From assembly GCF_024868665.1 (NCBI RefSeq), contig NC_079913.1, positions 8,994,879 through 9,058,878 on the forward strand: DNA of 64,000 nucleotides. The letters are read 5' to 3'. This DNA comes from Triplophysa rosa (Eukaryota > Chordata > Actinopteri > Cypriniformes > Nemacheilidae). The notes beneath the pieces are model-generated. The model did not search any database. It worked only from the letters and a program-made list of their open reading frames with translations, and had not been told where the DNA came from. The translations under genes were made by a program, and so were the position numbers. Below, piece after piece: positions 12,942-25,065 of the stretch. Positions within the stretch are counted from its first letter, which is position 1, and every line of letters starts with the position of its first letter.

Positions 12942-13153
12942 TTAAAGTGATCCCAAAAATGAAAATTCTGTCATCATTTGCTCACCCTCGTGTCATTTCA
13001 TACCTGTATAAAGAAAGATACTTGAAAGAATGTTAACAATTTTCAATTCTGTGACATGATTGACTGCCATAGTAGGAAAAATGTAATGGTAGTCTAAGTT
13101 GCCGCAGAACTGTTTGTGTTCCTAAATTCTTCAAAATATCTCACTTTTGCAGG
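12942..13153. mobile_element. Foldback MITE, family A, copy 4 (decayed)
   Basis: Starts CTTAAAGTGATCCCAAAAAT followed by GAAAATTCTGTCATCATTTG and ends near TTCTTCAAAATATCTCACTT. Inner parts are diverged, so this is an older copy. Confidence 0.7.
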
Positions 13154-16100
13154 AAAGTGTTAACAGACTTCCAAGAAACTCTTTGAAGGATCTACCAAGT
13201 ACCGTTGCAGTACACCCGAACAATACGTAATACGTTCGAGTTGACTTTTGCCACACTTTGCTTTTTTGTCAATAGATGTCTGATCCCAGTCTAAGTTACA
13301 ATAATAATCTATTCTCAATATGTTTCTGGGAGAGAGGGCATTCTGGGATTGCTTCTCTGATCCTCAGGAATTCTCCAAATTTAGAAACAATCAGAATTGT
13401 CCCATCCCAAGGAAATCATTTCCTGATGAAAAGCCCAGCTTTGTCCGAATGGATGGAGCCAGTAAGTCTCAATGCCAGTCTTATACACACATTCACGCAC
13501 AACTATTTTTACCATTTCACTTTTGCTCTAGATCGGTATCTCTCATGAGAGCAATCACACACGGCTATATTTTGAGGACAGCGTGTGTTACGGTGAACTC
13601 TTGAGTCTAATGCGTGGGTGCTTCTGGAGGGCATGGGTGTGCATAGTAGTTTTCGTAGGTGTTCATTATCAAACAATGATATATTTGTGTTTTTTAATAA
13701 AATAAATGTATTTCAAAGCTTTTGAAGGGTTTTAAGTGAGTTTTTGGTTACGTGTATATATGAGGACTACAGGGTTATGTATATTTTACAGTTTACTATA
13801 AGGGTTAAGACAATATTTGAAGTTGACTATTGGTTATGAATATATTTGACTATAGAGTTCCTTTGTACATTTGCAGGTTGACAGCATAAATGTGTTTGTA
13901 GGGTTATGGTAAGAATTGACAATGTAGACCAGGATTTAAAATGACATAATTTGATATTATGACCTCACATTCTAACTATGGACAAAAATATTGTTTTTGC
14001 TAAAGTACATTTATTATTACATAACTATGAAATCTCTTCTTCCCCATATGAGGTTTTCTATTAAAGTAAAACAATCGCATTATTAGAATCTGGCCAGAAG
14101 CAAGACACAGTCAACTTTTTAATATTGCTGCAAAAAGCCACTTCTGGAGTAGTCCTTAAAAAAATCCACTCTAAAATGAGATATTAGATAAACTCATAAC
14201 CCTCCAGCACAAATGAAAATTGTTTAGTCATTAAGCTCACAGTTCTGCAGTTACAGAAAAAAATCATTCTGTATCTGTTTACTGTTGTCAATGTACGAAG
14301 CACCACGGAAAATCGAAAGTGATCCCTTTTAACTTCTCATTTAATGAGAAACTAAATCTCTGTTGGGTAAAAACACACTTATGCTATCTGTATGACATCC
14401 ACACATTACACCTGCATAAACATAAACGTATAAGAAGTTTTTTAATAACAGTATCCAACTATGTACCATGAAGTTCATGAGCATCCATTATACTCAGACT
14501 CCATATTGTTTTGCACACTGACTGACTAGTGTAAGGTGGGCAGGGTTTCCCCTCCTGACTCCACAGCCCTCTATGCTCACCCACCCCCAGCATCCGGATG
14601 AGAGCACAAAGGCTGCCTGTGATATAGATAAGTACCTCTGTCTCCAGGGAACAATGAACTCTAACGGTCTGTTTTAACAAGCTAAAAAACACAAGTTGTC
14701 TTTAATGTGCGATTTTTCTTCCAGGCGGTCTTGCTAAGGAATGGATGTGGCTTTGAGCAGGTGACACGTACAACCAGATATGATGTAATGCACACGTTTC
14801 TGTAAGCAATCATGTGAATTGAAACAACTCCAGACTGTGGTGAACATAAATGGAGATTTCCTCACAGACAAAAGCACATGGAAGTGCACAGTTTACAGTT
14901 TAAGTTAATATCAGCACTTTAATAACTGTGTGTCATCTCTTCATATTTATAGAGGATGTTAAAAAGTAACAGGTCTCAAAAATTAAATTATATTTAAACA
15001 TACTGTATATGTAATCATAAATAAATATGCACAGATTATCACCACTAACCAGCTCAAAAGGTCTTAGATACAATTGGTGCAGATAAACTAGTAACACTGA
15101 CTTCCTTATCAGAAAGTAGGTTTTGTTTAAAAAGTGGTTAAGATGCTTGTTCAATTGAAGTTTGGCTATCTGTGCTTTAAACAGTAAACTTTCAGCAATA
15201 GTCCTTCTGTTCTCATTTAGTATTCACCTATAAGTGTTTATTAAACATAGTGTTACATTACGAACATACTGAGAAACAGTGTGTATTATGTATTGGGTTC
15301 AAATAAGCACTGGTTGCTGGCATGCAGGCAGATCATGCTAGATCAACGTGCACGCATGTTTATTGCATCAAGCCCTGTGTCTACCCAATTAAGGGGCAAA
15401 ACACACACAGTGATATTACACCAAAACAGTACAGTGCTACAGAGGAGGAGGAGGAGGAACAGATAAGGAAACAGTGTTGAAATCTTTGAACCTTGCATAG
15501 AGGAAGGTCAACCCCGTCTCAATGGCCACAACTCTGCCTACAGAGACACAATAGAGGGGGAGGGGACAACTGGACACAAAGCGACAACATATCCACCCAT
15601 TTTGCCCACCATAACTTTATTTAGTTCTGGATGAGATTTATCTCCAGCAGTACATTTAATATAGGCCTACTTTTTTCTGGCATTTAAGGAGACACTAAAC
15701 TAAACTGAGACATACAATACAAATGACATTGGCATTTGTTTCCATGCCAAAACATTTAAAAACAACAAAGGCAGCACTTTTGCTCAGAGAAAAACAAAGA
15801 TCCTGGTATTCATCTGACATGGATTTAAAACGAGGCAATTTTTCAAGCTGGCTGTTGATACGTTGCATCAGCTCAAAAGGAATCGGCTTCCAAAAACGGG
15901 CAGCAAATGAGCTTTTGCTGCCCTCAGGTGGCACAGAATGAAACTTACAATAGAAAGATTGATCGCGACCCATGAAAAGCAACTTTTCGTCATTTTTAAC
16001 AATTTGTTGCAAATTTCATTGTAGCTACCAAAATACTACCGAAGCAGTTGAAATACCCCCAACAACCGCGAAGCACATATCTGGGTACAAAAGGCTTGAC

Positions 16101-17217
16101 CCATTTTGTGACAACATACCCCAACATCAAGTACAACATATAACACTAACGTCTTGACCAATACATAACTTGTGTAAAATACTCTTCGTGGGAAAACAGT
16201 TAGCCTTTTAGCTTAAAATCGACATTTGCTTTATATTTTTTGTTTTATTGTGTTCACACCCATTAATAAATATGATATTGGATTTTGTCCCTAATATTTA
16301 ACAAACAAAACATTTAACCTTCAAGTCCCTTGATTATCTGCCGAACTTAAAAAAACATATCGAGTTAGAATCGGAATCTGAACTGAACAAGGTCAACTTC
16401 ACATTTTCATAATTTGGCTTATTGATAATTAGTAGTTTCGGTGCGTGTGCCTGAAAATTGCCTGTTTAAAAAGCAGGCTTTGTTGAAGAAAGGAAACATT
16501 TAACTTCTTAAGAAACAAACGCCAATTATTTTTTGTATTGGATTTCCCCAAAAATGTTTTAAAGATTATGGACTTTGAAAAGTATGCAAGAGTACAAAGG
16601 CCACGCCGTAACCGCAGCAAAAATACACTTTTGAGAAAACACAGATAGCCTATGTATATCACGAAATATTTAAAAAGGCACAGTTATCAGGAAGCAGTAA
16701 TAAAACCATAGCATTACGTCAACTGTATGTTAATTTCATAAGGCACGCTATCAGCCACGTTAAAACGTGTACGCGATTAACGTTAGCTTGAAACAGAGCC
16801 CGTGTCGACGTTTATAAATAAGAAGGTAGTTCAATTTTAAATGTTACCAAGTCAATGTTATAACATCTGACAACAAGTAACTCGAGTAAAATTGAGTTTC
16901 TTTTGAAATAGTTTAGCTAACAACTTCACACGCACTTTCTTGTGCGATTCTCCACAGGCCTTTCATCTTAACATTGCCGCTTTGAATACGCTGAATTGCC
17001 TTTTATAAACTCGGTCGATAGGACAAAGCCTAATTGACAGGTGATTAGCATCACAACAAATTAGCATCACATGACCTCACATTACCAGATAATGAGTTCG
17101 TTTAAGATTAAGTTGTTTCTACTTAACATTTTTGCAAACAAACCAAATAAAATCTTTTACATTATACACAATACATTTAGTGTTTCTTAGACATCACAGT
17201 ACATTCTTAGGAATGTA
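13154..17217. other. Intergenic DNA without a recognised gene
   Basis: Mostly AT-rich sequence. A minus-strand open frame at 15695-16012 contains FAARFWKPIPFELMQRINS and might be a remnant of the C-terminal end of a LINE, but I cannot place it. In human RBM28 sits between LEP and PRRT4; no RBM28 exon is recognisable here. Confidence 0.5.
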
Positions 17218-17438
17218 AAAACAAATTAAAAACTTAAGTTATAAAGCTTCATTACATTTTTAAGTTAAATCAAATTAGCTTTATGAGTCAATTCAACTGA
17301 CTTCAAAAATCTAGTTGTATTTTACATCTCGATTTTTTAAAGTCAGTTCAATATAATTAAGTTCAATTGACTCATAAAGCTAATTTCATTTAACTTAAAA
17401 ACTTAAGGAAGCTGAAATTGGTGATTTTTTTACAGTGG
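17218..17438. mobile_element. Foldback element ending TTTTTTTACAGTG
   Basis: The arm TTAGCTTTATGAGTCAATTC near 17275 is matched by the inverted TTGACTCATAAAGCTAAT near 17366-17383, and AACTGACTT / AAGTCAGTT lie inside. The right end TTTTTTTACAGTG resembles the end of the larger element at 39816-42325. The left end is approximate. Confidence 0.6.
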
Positions 17439-17649
17439 GCTACTTTGAACACAACCAAATCTTTTTGATTTACCCCATATTTTAAATGCCAAAAAGAAAT
17501 GCACTCCCTTTTTTATAACCCCCCCCCCAAAGAAGAAACACCATAATATATCTGATACAATTAAAAATATATATTTTTGCTACTGACCTTATTTTCGTGC
17601 ATTGACTTTTCTCAAAAACAAGTAAAAGCAATGGGTACTAACATAAGCA

Positions 17650-17655
17650 TTTATT
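17650..17655 (-). promoter_or_regulatory. Candidate poly(A) signal of leptin
   Basis: TTTATT on the plus strand reads AATAAA on the minus strand, about 350 bases beyond the leptin stop codon, giving a plausible 3'UTR. Other AT-rich matches exist nearby. Confidence 0.45.
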
Positions 17656-18007
17656 AGTTAAGGATGCTTCAAATATATTCAAAGTTCGGTTTTCAAAACA
17701 AAGTTCTTCAATATTTATGTCCAATAGATAAAAACACTCAATAAACAGCTACATACAAGTGCAAATTTTCTGTCTCTGTTGTAATATAAAACAACATGTG
17801 CCATAAAATACAGCTTAGAAAATCCAAAACTTTTGTATTACTTTAAGGCAATATTTTAAGGAGAAATCATAACATAAAAAGAACAAATGAGAAAATTACA
17901 AAGAACTAATCAATTCTAATAAGTTAAAAAAATAATTTAGAGAACTAATCCTTGTGTGCATAATTTCAGTTTGATGCATAGAAGTAGTTACACATGGCTT
18001 ACGCGTT

Positions 18008-18379
18008 TCAGAATGTAAGTGTCTCAGCCACATCTGTGTCTTTGCATCGTTTTAGTTTCTCCATGTTCAGGCAGAGTTTATCCAGGAACCTTTGGAGCTC
18101 CTGGAGGTACAGGTAGTTAAAGGTGAACGGGAAAGCCGTTTCGGCTTTGTGCACCGGGGTCTCGTGGTTGGGAAGGGGACATCCGTGTGATATGGCTAGT
18201 CCCTCTAATGTGCTAAGGAGAGTTTCCAAGTCCACTTGAACCTGTCGCAGATGCTGGGATGGGGGAACTTGCAGCCTTATTTGCACGTATCTCAGGTGAA
18301 CAATGACAGAAGTGAGACCGTCAATGGGCGTGTCAATGTCAGGACCAGGAAAGTAAATTTCAGGAGACATCCGGAAGTG
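18008..18379 (-). CDS. lepb: Leptin, second coding exon (lepb-like)
   Basis: This exon codes for residues 48-170 of a 170-residue leptin, the fat- and liver-derived (in fish mainly liver) class I helical cytokine that signals through the leptin receptor/JAK-STAT. The acceptor TCTCCACAG|CAC lies at 18380-18381 in phase 0 and the stop TGA is at 18008-18010. Visible family features are the GLTS motif (residues 68-71), Cys114 in the C-D loop (SHGCPLP), the aromatic FPFTFNYLYL stretch before helix D, and Cys159 in LKRC, which should pair with Cys114. There is a third Cys at 150 (DKLCLNM). The reading frame continues 11 residues past Cys159 (KDTDVAETLTF), whereas leptins usually end at this Cys. 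The B-paralog assignment rests on remembered resemblance to cyprinid leptin B and is less sure than the family. Confidence 0.9.
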   Translation of the reverse strand, partial: HFRMSPEIYFPGPDIDTPIDGLTSVIVHLRYVQIRLQVPPSQHLRQVQVDLETLLSTLEGLAISHGCPLPNHETPVHKAETAFPFTFNYLYLQELQRFLDKLCLNMEKLKRCKDTDVAETLTF

Positions 18380-18762
18380 CTGTGGAGACATTCAGTTACA
18401 GTTACACAGTTACAGTATCAAGTGCTGCTACACTGCTAACTGAGAAACTGAATAATTTTAAGCTTTTCTGCATCTGGTTAGTTTCCCTTATTAATGTTAA
18501 TATTAAATGTAATATTTTATTCAATACATTTTTTCATAAAGTGCATTGATGTTGCTAATATATTGCAAATGAGTGTGAATTTCCTTACCTGTACTTTGCA
18601 CTTAATACTGTATCTTACCCCAAAATAGCAATTTTTTATTCCACACTACATCAGTAGGATAATTCTACGCCAGAGCGACTCACAACTGTGATGTATTGTT
18701 GAAAATGCATGCATAATGTCATTGCTTATAGAGCTACTTTTGTAGAAATCAAGAACATTTAC

Positions 18763-18907
18763 CTCATCTTTAATTTTTTTAATTCTGTTGATGGTGGTTC
18801 GAGCCATGATCCGGATCATGTCCAGCGTTGCTGTGGGTCGGCTCACAGTGAGGACCACAAGGGCTGCCATTAAGATTGAGCAAAAGATCAGTGACGAGTG
18901 CATCTTT
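18763..18907 (-). CDS. lepb: Leptin, first coding exon with signal peptide
   Basis: The ATG at 18901-18903 starts 47 codons that end exactly at the donor GATGAG|GTAAAT (18761-18762), phase 0. Four bases of 5'UTR (AAAG) separate the ATG from a strong acceptor, TTGTTCTTTTGCAG, at 18908-18909. Residues 1-21 are a signal peptide (SLIFCSILMAALVVLTVS) followed by RPT. Helix A follows (DMIRIMARTTINRIKKIKDE). A coding exon for the signal peptide and helix A, split from the rest by one intron, is the standard leptin gene layout. The upstream TTG frame seen in a simple open-frame scan lies in the intron and is not the start. The intron to the second coding exon is 383 bases. Confidence 0.92.
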
Positions 18908-19203
18908 CTGCAAAAGAACAAGTCATATTGAATGTGAAATGAATGCTTTGTTTTGAAATCATTTGTATTGTCATGTTTGGAAAAATAAAGTTTTTAAGTT
19001 TATGTTAGTTAAATCCAAACCTTTTCAAACTTGAAAAGTTGAAACAAAACTGAATTGAATACATACAGTAGTAAAACAGTTGAGTGCATTGTAATAAAAA
19101 ATCAAGTAACAAAGATGTCAACAATTCATTTCAGTCTCAGATACATGTCATGTGATGTTATGTCTATGCACATATGAGCGTGTGTGAAAAAGTGAGTGCT
19201 TAC

Positions 19204-19227
19204 CTCTGGTGTGTTGATGTGCACAAT
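19204..19227 (-). other. lepb: Leptin non-coding first exon (5'UTR)
   Basis: A consensus donor, CCAGAG|GTAAGC, lies at 19202-19203 on the minus strand, some 25 bases below the expected start site given by the TATA box. Splicing from it to the acceptor at 18908-18909 removes a 294-base intron. Vertebrate leptin genes commonly have a 5' non-coding exon. The upstream boundary is estimated from the TATA box, not seen. Confidence 0.65.
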
Positions 19228-19250
19228 GAGAAACTCAAGCAGGAATCTTC

Positions 19251-19277
19251 CTTTTATTGTAGTACGTGATTGACTCA
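19251..19277 (-). promoter_or_regulatory. Leptin core promoter: TATA box and AP-1-like site
   Basis: Minus-strand ATAAAAG (plus CTTTTAT, 19251-19257) stands about 30 bases above the inferred first exon. TGAGTCA (plus TGACTCA, 19271-19277), an AP-1 consensus, lies 14 bases further up. The motifs are seen; their function is inferred. Confidence 0.6.
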
Positions 19278-19289
19278 TTGCTCTGGTGA

Positions 19290-22200
19290 ATCACCCTCCG
19301 CTGGTCTAGTCTGGTTCTCATGTTCACCATGAGATCAAATGCTGTGGAAGTCCCGTTCCATACCTTCTGGTCCAAAAAGTATCCATTGGCTCCAGGTAAG
19401 GCCATATATAAATATAATATTCTTTGGTGTCAAGCAGATTTGGACTGAATATCTTGCTGGATGTAATGTGTCTGAGACCCATAAATCAAAATTCTCTAAG
19501 GACACACAAAACAATGTTGTTAGGCAAGCAATACGTAGGCAGTGCCGTAGGCTGATCTAGCATGGAATATTGTAATAGCATGTCTTACAGTTTAAGGTAA
19601 AACTAGTTATTAATTTATAAACTAATTTATTTTTATTAATAAATAAAGCCAAGGTAAATTGTATTATTTTTATAAAATGGCTTTGAATGTGAAATAGTCT
19701 TCATGTGTGCTGTTCTGCTTGCTTTATAACTTGTTTTATAAAATAATAAATTGATGTTATTATGTCAAACAGATTATTATCATATTATTTGAATCAGGTA
19801 TGCTACTTGTTTCCAATGACTCATTTATTATTTTTATTGTATTGATGTTTTTTCTGTTTTTTTTGTGCCTTTTTTGTGAGTACAGTGAAGATATGACAGG
19901 AAGTGAAGTGGGAGAGAGAAGGCGGGTGGTTTTGGGAAATTACCAAGAGCCGGGAATACAATAGCGCCATATGTCAGAACACTGGCCACTAGGCCATCGG
20001 CTCCGACTATTGTATTGATATTACTTCTATATTATTATATTTAATATTAATTTCATAAACATTTAATTTGTTCTAAGTCAGTTTTTCGAAGAAAAAAAAA
20101 ATATATATTAAGCGTTAATCCACATTTTACAGCAATTATAATTTATGATCCAAAATATATCTATACATTTTTTTTAAATATTGAAGGACATATATTAAAG
20201 GTGTTTGTTTTATATCTATATCTATTTTTTTGTGGATACAATAAAGACATTGTATTGATAGTGGAAACATGTGGACGTGGCCAATTGAAGAGTTAAGCTT
20301 TGTAATAATTAATAGTAACTTTGCCATTCAGTGCCATGGTGGTATTATATTATTATGTCGGCAAAACATTTTGTAAGCACAGTGTGTTGTTACCTTGTGC
20401 AGTACAACAATAAAATATTAGAGATCAAAAAGAATTCAAATAAGTACTCAACACAAGTTGAAGGTAATAAAATGATCAAAAACTAACTTTTTTATATGTT
20501 GGATGAACTTGGTGACCTATACATACCCCTACAATTAATTTGGTTTATATTTTATTAATTTATAATTTATATAAATAAATATAAATATATTTTATAAATA
20601 TGTTTTATATTTTATTTTTATACATTTTTTATCAACCAGTTGTTTGTGTTTCTATGTCACTGTATGAAAACATATTCATTACGCAGTAACTTTTCGTTAT
20701 TATGTCATATAACGTTTTATAACTGAAGGCTGGATGGCTGGATGAAGCAATTTCACATTATACTAAAAAAAACTGGTCTGTTCTGGAATACTCATATTCA
20801 CACTGAATACCCTAGAATACATTCCATTGAACGTACTGATCTGTGTTTGCATGCTCATGCATGTTTCCTGTCCTCATGTGTGTGTATGTATGTCTACTTT
20901 TACATGTGTGTGTGTGCGATTGAGTGTGTTATATATGTGCTTCAGGGAAAGTTCCTGGAAATGACGTGTGTTGGATTTTTTTGTTGAGCTTCACCTTCTT
21001 TGCTATAGCTGGATGTTAATTTTTGTTGTCTTACTTTTCTAGGAAGAGTACAACACAGACCAGACCATGTATGCAGACATACAAAAAAAAAAAAACTTAA
21101 ATACAAGCAACAGGATTAGTTATTGTAATAGTAAATTGGGATTTTATGTTTACATATCCCCTAAAGGAAGTCAAAGGGCAATGGGTGGTAAATATTTGAT
21201 GTACAGCCAAATACAGTTTGAATATAATCTTTTAGTCTAGAGGTGGACTAAATAACGTCATTTACTAACCGTGTGGAACCCAAAAGGAAAAGCTTTGCAG
21301 ACTGGAAAGGAAAAGTGCAGGATGACTGTAAAATGCATGTCCTATTGTTGATTATAAAAGAACGTCTTACAGGTTATTGAACAAATGACAAAATTCTCTT
21401 CACATTCTTAGTGTCTGTGATCAAAAAGGGTTTAGATTGAAACATGTGGTCTTGGTTGTATTTAGTTTGTAAGTATCCTAATCTAATGCTATTTGTCAGG
21501 AGCTATGAAACAGCAATAGCACTGTTTACATTTATTATCAGGGGAGAGCGCCCTTGATCAGGACACATTTTGTAATTCAGCTGGTCATCTTCAACAGAAA
21601 ACAGTGACTTGACAAATTGTTCTGTGAAACAAAAGACTTTGGGTCATTTCCCACAGTGTTACCGTAAACCCTAATTGCTTTTGTTCCTTGCTTTTGCTCT
21701 TCGAATCTAGTTACTCAAAAATATGCTAGTAACTATTTTGTCTGGCATAATTACTGTAGAAAAAAATATTTTACGGAACATGTTCCTTGTGTTTTGGAGT
21801 CTATATATGCTATAATGAACTGATCATCTTTTTCTTACCATAAGCCCGTTTGGCACAATTGTTCTCAGACACTTGGTTGGTTTGGTTGAGCATTAATTCA
21901 TGCTCCATTGAGACTCAGTAATGTGTAAGAGTTGAATGCAAGAGGATGTGCAGACAGGCATGATTCACTTCTATTGGAGAATGTGTGTGTGTTTCATACA
22001 CACATGTATGCTCCCTTTCGATTAAGTTGCAATATCTGAATTGGCCTGAGATTACATGATGTTGAAATCTAATTGTAAGTATGGGAACTGCAATATAAAA
22101 AAATCAGCACAATCACATAGACGTTTTGAAATAAAACATATTTACATAGATTTTGACTGATTATTTCCTGAGATGTATAATTACATATTAAACATATCTG

Positions 22201-22974
22201 ATTTGATATTTCTTTAAATTAAGTTTAATACTGTAAAATGATATTATAACAGATGGTAATTTTGCAACACACAACCAACAAAATGTGCACCCTATTGTAT
22301 ATAACTTTGTAAAATTGAATATTGACATACACGTTTATAATAAGGAACATTCTCCAAAATAAAGTGTTATTCCACATTCTTCTTTTCTCGACTTTCTATT
22401 GACACATTGAGTTACCGATAGTAATACTCTGCTCTTCTCGTAACCTGACAGTTCATAAATCCTCAGCTTGATATTTTTTTGTTCTGACGCATATTCTCTT
22501 CCTGTCCTTTTTCTCAGTTTACTGTCAGAGGTTAGAGTTTAAATCCAGGTCCAATCCGATTGGAGTGCAGGAGATTGGCACATATTTATAGCATCATTCA
22601 TAAAATCCAGAGGATTTTGATCATTTGTCACATCTTTTCTTAATCATTTTTTACAGCTTCCTTTGGTGGTCATGTGTATATGACCCGACAGAGTATGAGC
22701 CAGCAAAAACAGTGGGGAAACAAGATTTCCTGGATTTAATAGCCTGTAAAATATGCATTTAATGAGATGAAGTTAAAGAAAAGAAATTCATCAGAATGGT
22801 ATTCACATAAAATCAGTTGATGCATGTTTCCCCTTCACTGTGTCTCAGGAGTGTTCATTGTTTTCTTTGTGTCATTGGACAAAACATTTAACGTTATCCC
22901 TAACAACGATACATTTGTTTTTTTATAAATCATGTGGGCTTTTGGGTCATGAGTCTTTGTATATTTAGAATTAA
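19290..22974. other. AT-rich intergenic DNA upstream of leptin
   Basis: No gene is recognised. A short GC-richer block near 19880-20010 (GCCACTAGGCCATCGGCTCC) looks like a decayed dispersed repeat. The rest is AT-rich, including AT runs near 20540-20640. Confidence 0.5.
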
Positions 22975-22979
22975 GATTC

Positions 22980-23514
22980 TGTCACGGTCCCACCGTCTTG
23001 TTTATGAAATTCTAGTCGTGTGGTGGGATCGGGGCAGAGTTCTTGGGTTTTATGTGGGAAGACCATGAGATGTTTATGCCTCTCATGTGTTTTTCCAGTG
23101 TCTCGTCTCTGTTCCCGCCATCTCGTTTCCTCCTTATCCTTCCCTAAGTGTTTGATTACCCACACCTGCCCTGTGTCGTTATCCCTCGTTTGTGTTCCCT
23201 ATATATACCCTCTTGTTTCTTTGTCCTGGGCTCGTTCGTTGTTCTTGTTCCTGTCCGTACCAGTGTTCTGTTAAAATATTCTAAGTCAAGTCAAGTCGAG
23301 TTTTGTAAGTCTGTTGTTTAGCGTTTGTCTAGTGTTATTCAGTTTACCCTGTCTTAGTTCATCTGTGTTCTGTCTGCTGCATGTTATCTTGTTTTCTGGG
23401 TTTTTCCCCATCGTGGGTGTTTTAGTTTCTGTTTTTGTTTCTTTGTTAAAATAAAGTATCTGTTAACCCCTTCACTGCTGCCTGCATTTGGGTTCTTTCT
23501 GCCAGACCGTGACA
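22980..23514 (+). repeat. 5' LTR
   Basis: It starts TGTCACGGTCCCACC and ends GCCAGACCGTGACA. It contains CCCTATATATACCC as a likely TATA box near 23196-23212 and AATAAA near 23450, a U3-R-U5-like layout. Confidence 0.88.
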
Positions 23515-23554
23515 GAATAGAATACACGAGCCAAATACGAACCCAGTAGGCAGC

Positions 23555-23695
23555 ATGGGCACGAGACGGTCCCACCAGGCTCGCCTCCTCTGCGGCATTC
23601 GTCAGGGGAACGATGACATCGAGGACTATCTTATAGGTTCCTGGATGCCGCAGAGGAGGTGTCTTCGGGGAGGAGGAGGTGGCGGTGCTTTTTAA
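23555..23695 (+). pseudogene. Truncated gag-like frame
   Basis: The ATG at 23555 opens 46 codons ending in TAA. The peptide includes ARLLCGIRQGNDDIEDYLIG, whose RQGNDDIEDY resembles the RQG-x-x-x-IEDY block of fish gypsy-type Gag proteins. It then runs into a Gly-rich tail and stops. The rest of gag is missing, which leaves the element dependent on proteins made elsewhere. Confidence 0.5.
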
Positions 23696-24094
23696 CGCCG
23701 GTCTCAGGGACCCCCTGTCGCGGGCGGAGATGCGGTCTTGAGACCGCTGGACTTCGATGTCGTGTGGCAGTACGTCATGAACCGACCGGAGTCCAGGGTC
23801 TCAACACGTCACTATCACCCATCTCCGCTGAGCCGCCATACAGGAGGGTCAGACCCTGCAGATCGGGGTTTTAGGCATTGCCACACCGCTCTCCTCAACC
23901 CCTGCAGCCTCCGCCACCAGTCAAGCCTGAGGTGGCAAGCGAGGGAGACGTGAGTCTTGGGGACCCACCTCCGAGGAGTCCCAGCCGGAGCCAGCCGTCC
24001 GTTATACCTCCTTCCATCACCCGACCACCAGCCGGTGGCTAGGCGGAAGAAGAAGAGGCAACGGCGGGCAGCGGCGCTCCAGGCCGTGCAGCCG

Positions 24095-24420
24095 GCATCC
24101 AGTCCGGTGCAGCCGGCGTCCAGTCCGGTGCAGCGGCGTCCAGTCCGGTGGTCGCGTCCAGCCGGGGCCTGTCCAGTCCGGTGGTGCGCCGTGTCCAGTC
24201 CGGTGCGCGTGTCCAGTCCTGTGTCCAGTCCTGTGTCCAGTCTGTGTCCAGCCTCTTGTGTCAGTCTGGTCCAGGCCAATGACCCAGCCGGCAGTCCAGT
24301 CCGGTGATCCAGCCGGCGTCCAGTCCGGTGACCAGCCGGCGTCCAGTCCGGTGACCAGCCAGCGTCCAGTCCGGTGGATCCAGCCGGCGTCCAGTCCGGT
24401 CGATCCAGCCGGCGCCTCGC
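24095..24420. repeat. Tandem repeat, about 21-bp unit
   Basis: Degenerate repeats of a CAGCCGGCGTCCAGTCCGGT unit inside the LTR element. Because units are near multiples of three, several frames stay open on both strands. Confidence 0.8.
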
Positions 24421-24469
24421 GTCCACGCTCCCGTCCGGCGTCCCGGCGTCCCAACGCGCAACTGTCCAG

Positions 24470-24740
24470 CCGGCCTTCCAGCCGGCGTCAAGCCCTGTCC
24501 GCCGCCGGCCTTACCAGCCGGCGTCAAGCCACTGTCAGCCAGCCGGCCTTCCAGCTCGGCGTCAAGCCATGTCCAGCCGGCCTTCCAGCCGGCGTCAAGC
24601 CACTGTCCAGCCGGCCTTCCAGCCGGCGTCAAGCCCTGTCCAGCCGGCCTTCCAGCCGGCGTCAAGCCCTGTCCAGCCGGCCTTCCAGCCGGCGTCAAGC
24701 CCTGTCCAGCCGGCCTTCCACCGGCGTCAAGCCCTTCCAG
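24470..24740. repeat. Tandem repeat, 33-bp unit (11 codons)
   Basis: Units contain CCAGCCGGCCTTCCAGCCGG followed by CGTCAAGCC and ACTG or CTG. In one plus frame they read SSRPSSRRQAL repeatedly. The last copies are almost identical, which points to recent slippage or unequal exchange. Confidence 0.85.
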
Positions 24741-25065
24741 CCGGCTTCCAGCCGTCCCTGGGAGACTCCCAGGGTCAAAGACTGTTCCCCCCAGGACTTA
24801 TCCTAAGTCCCCTAGGACTCCGCGCCCTCGAGCGCAGCCGGGGACTGGGACTATTCCCCACCCCCATGGACTGCCCCCTATGAGCCCTTGTTTTGCCCCA
24901 CCCCCCTCCCATGTTTGTTGTTTTTGTTGTCCCACCCCAGTCCTGTGGTCTTGTTGTCATGTCTGCCCCTTGTCTTGTTCACCATGTTTGTCTGGTTTCT
25001 GTCTTTGGTCCAGTCTGTCAGGTCTTGTTAGTCACCCCTTGGTGAACACCTGGAGGTGTTCATTA

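Noticed and set aside
18904..18921. Upstream TTG-initiated extension of leptin (six extra residues)
   Set aside because: The extra codons lie in the pyrimidine tract and acceptor of the 5'UTR intron; the ATG at 18903 is the start.
24470..24740. Regular repeat array that might suggest a CRISPR
   Set aside because: Units are directly abutting with no unique spacers, in a vertebrate LTR element; it is an ordinary tandem repeat.
23815..24883. Long open frames (up to about 200 codons) on both strands inside the LTR element
   Set aside because: They follow the period of GC-rich tandem repeats, are open on both strands at once and show no domain.
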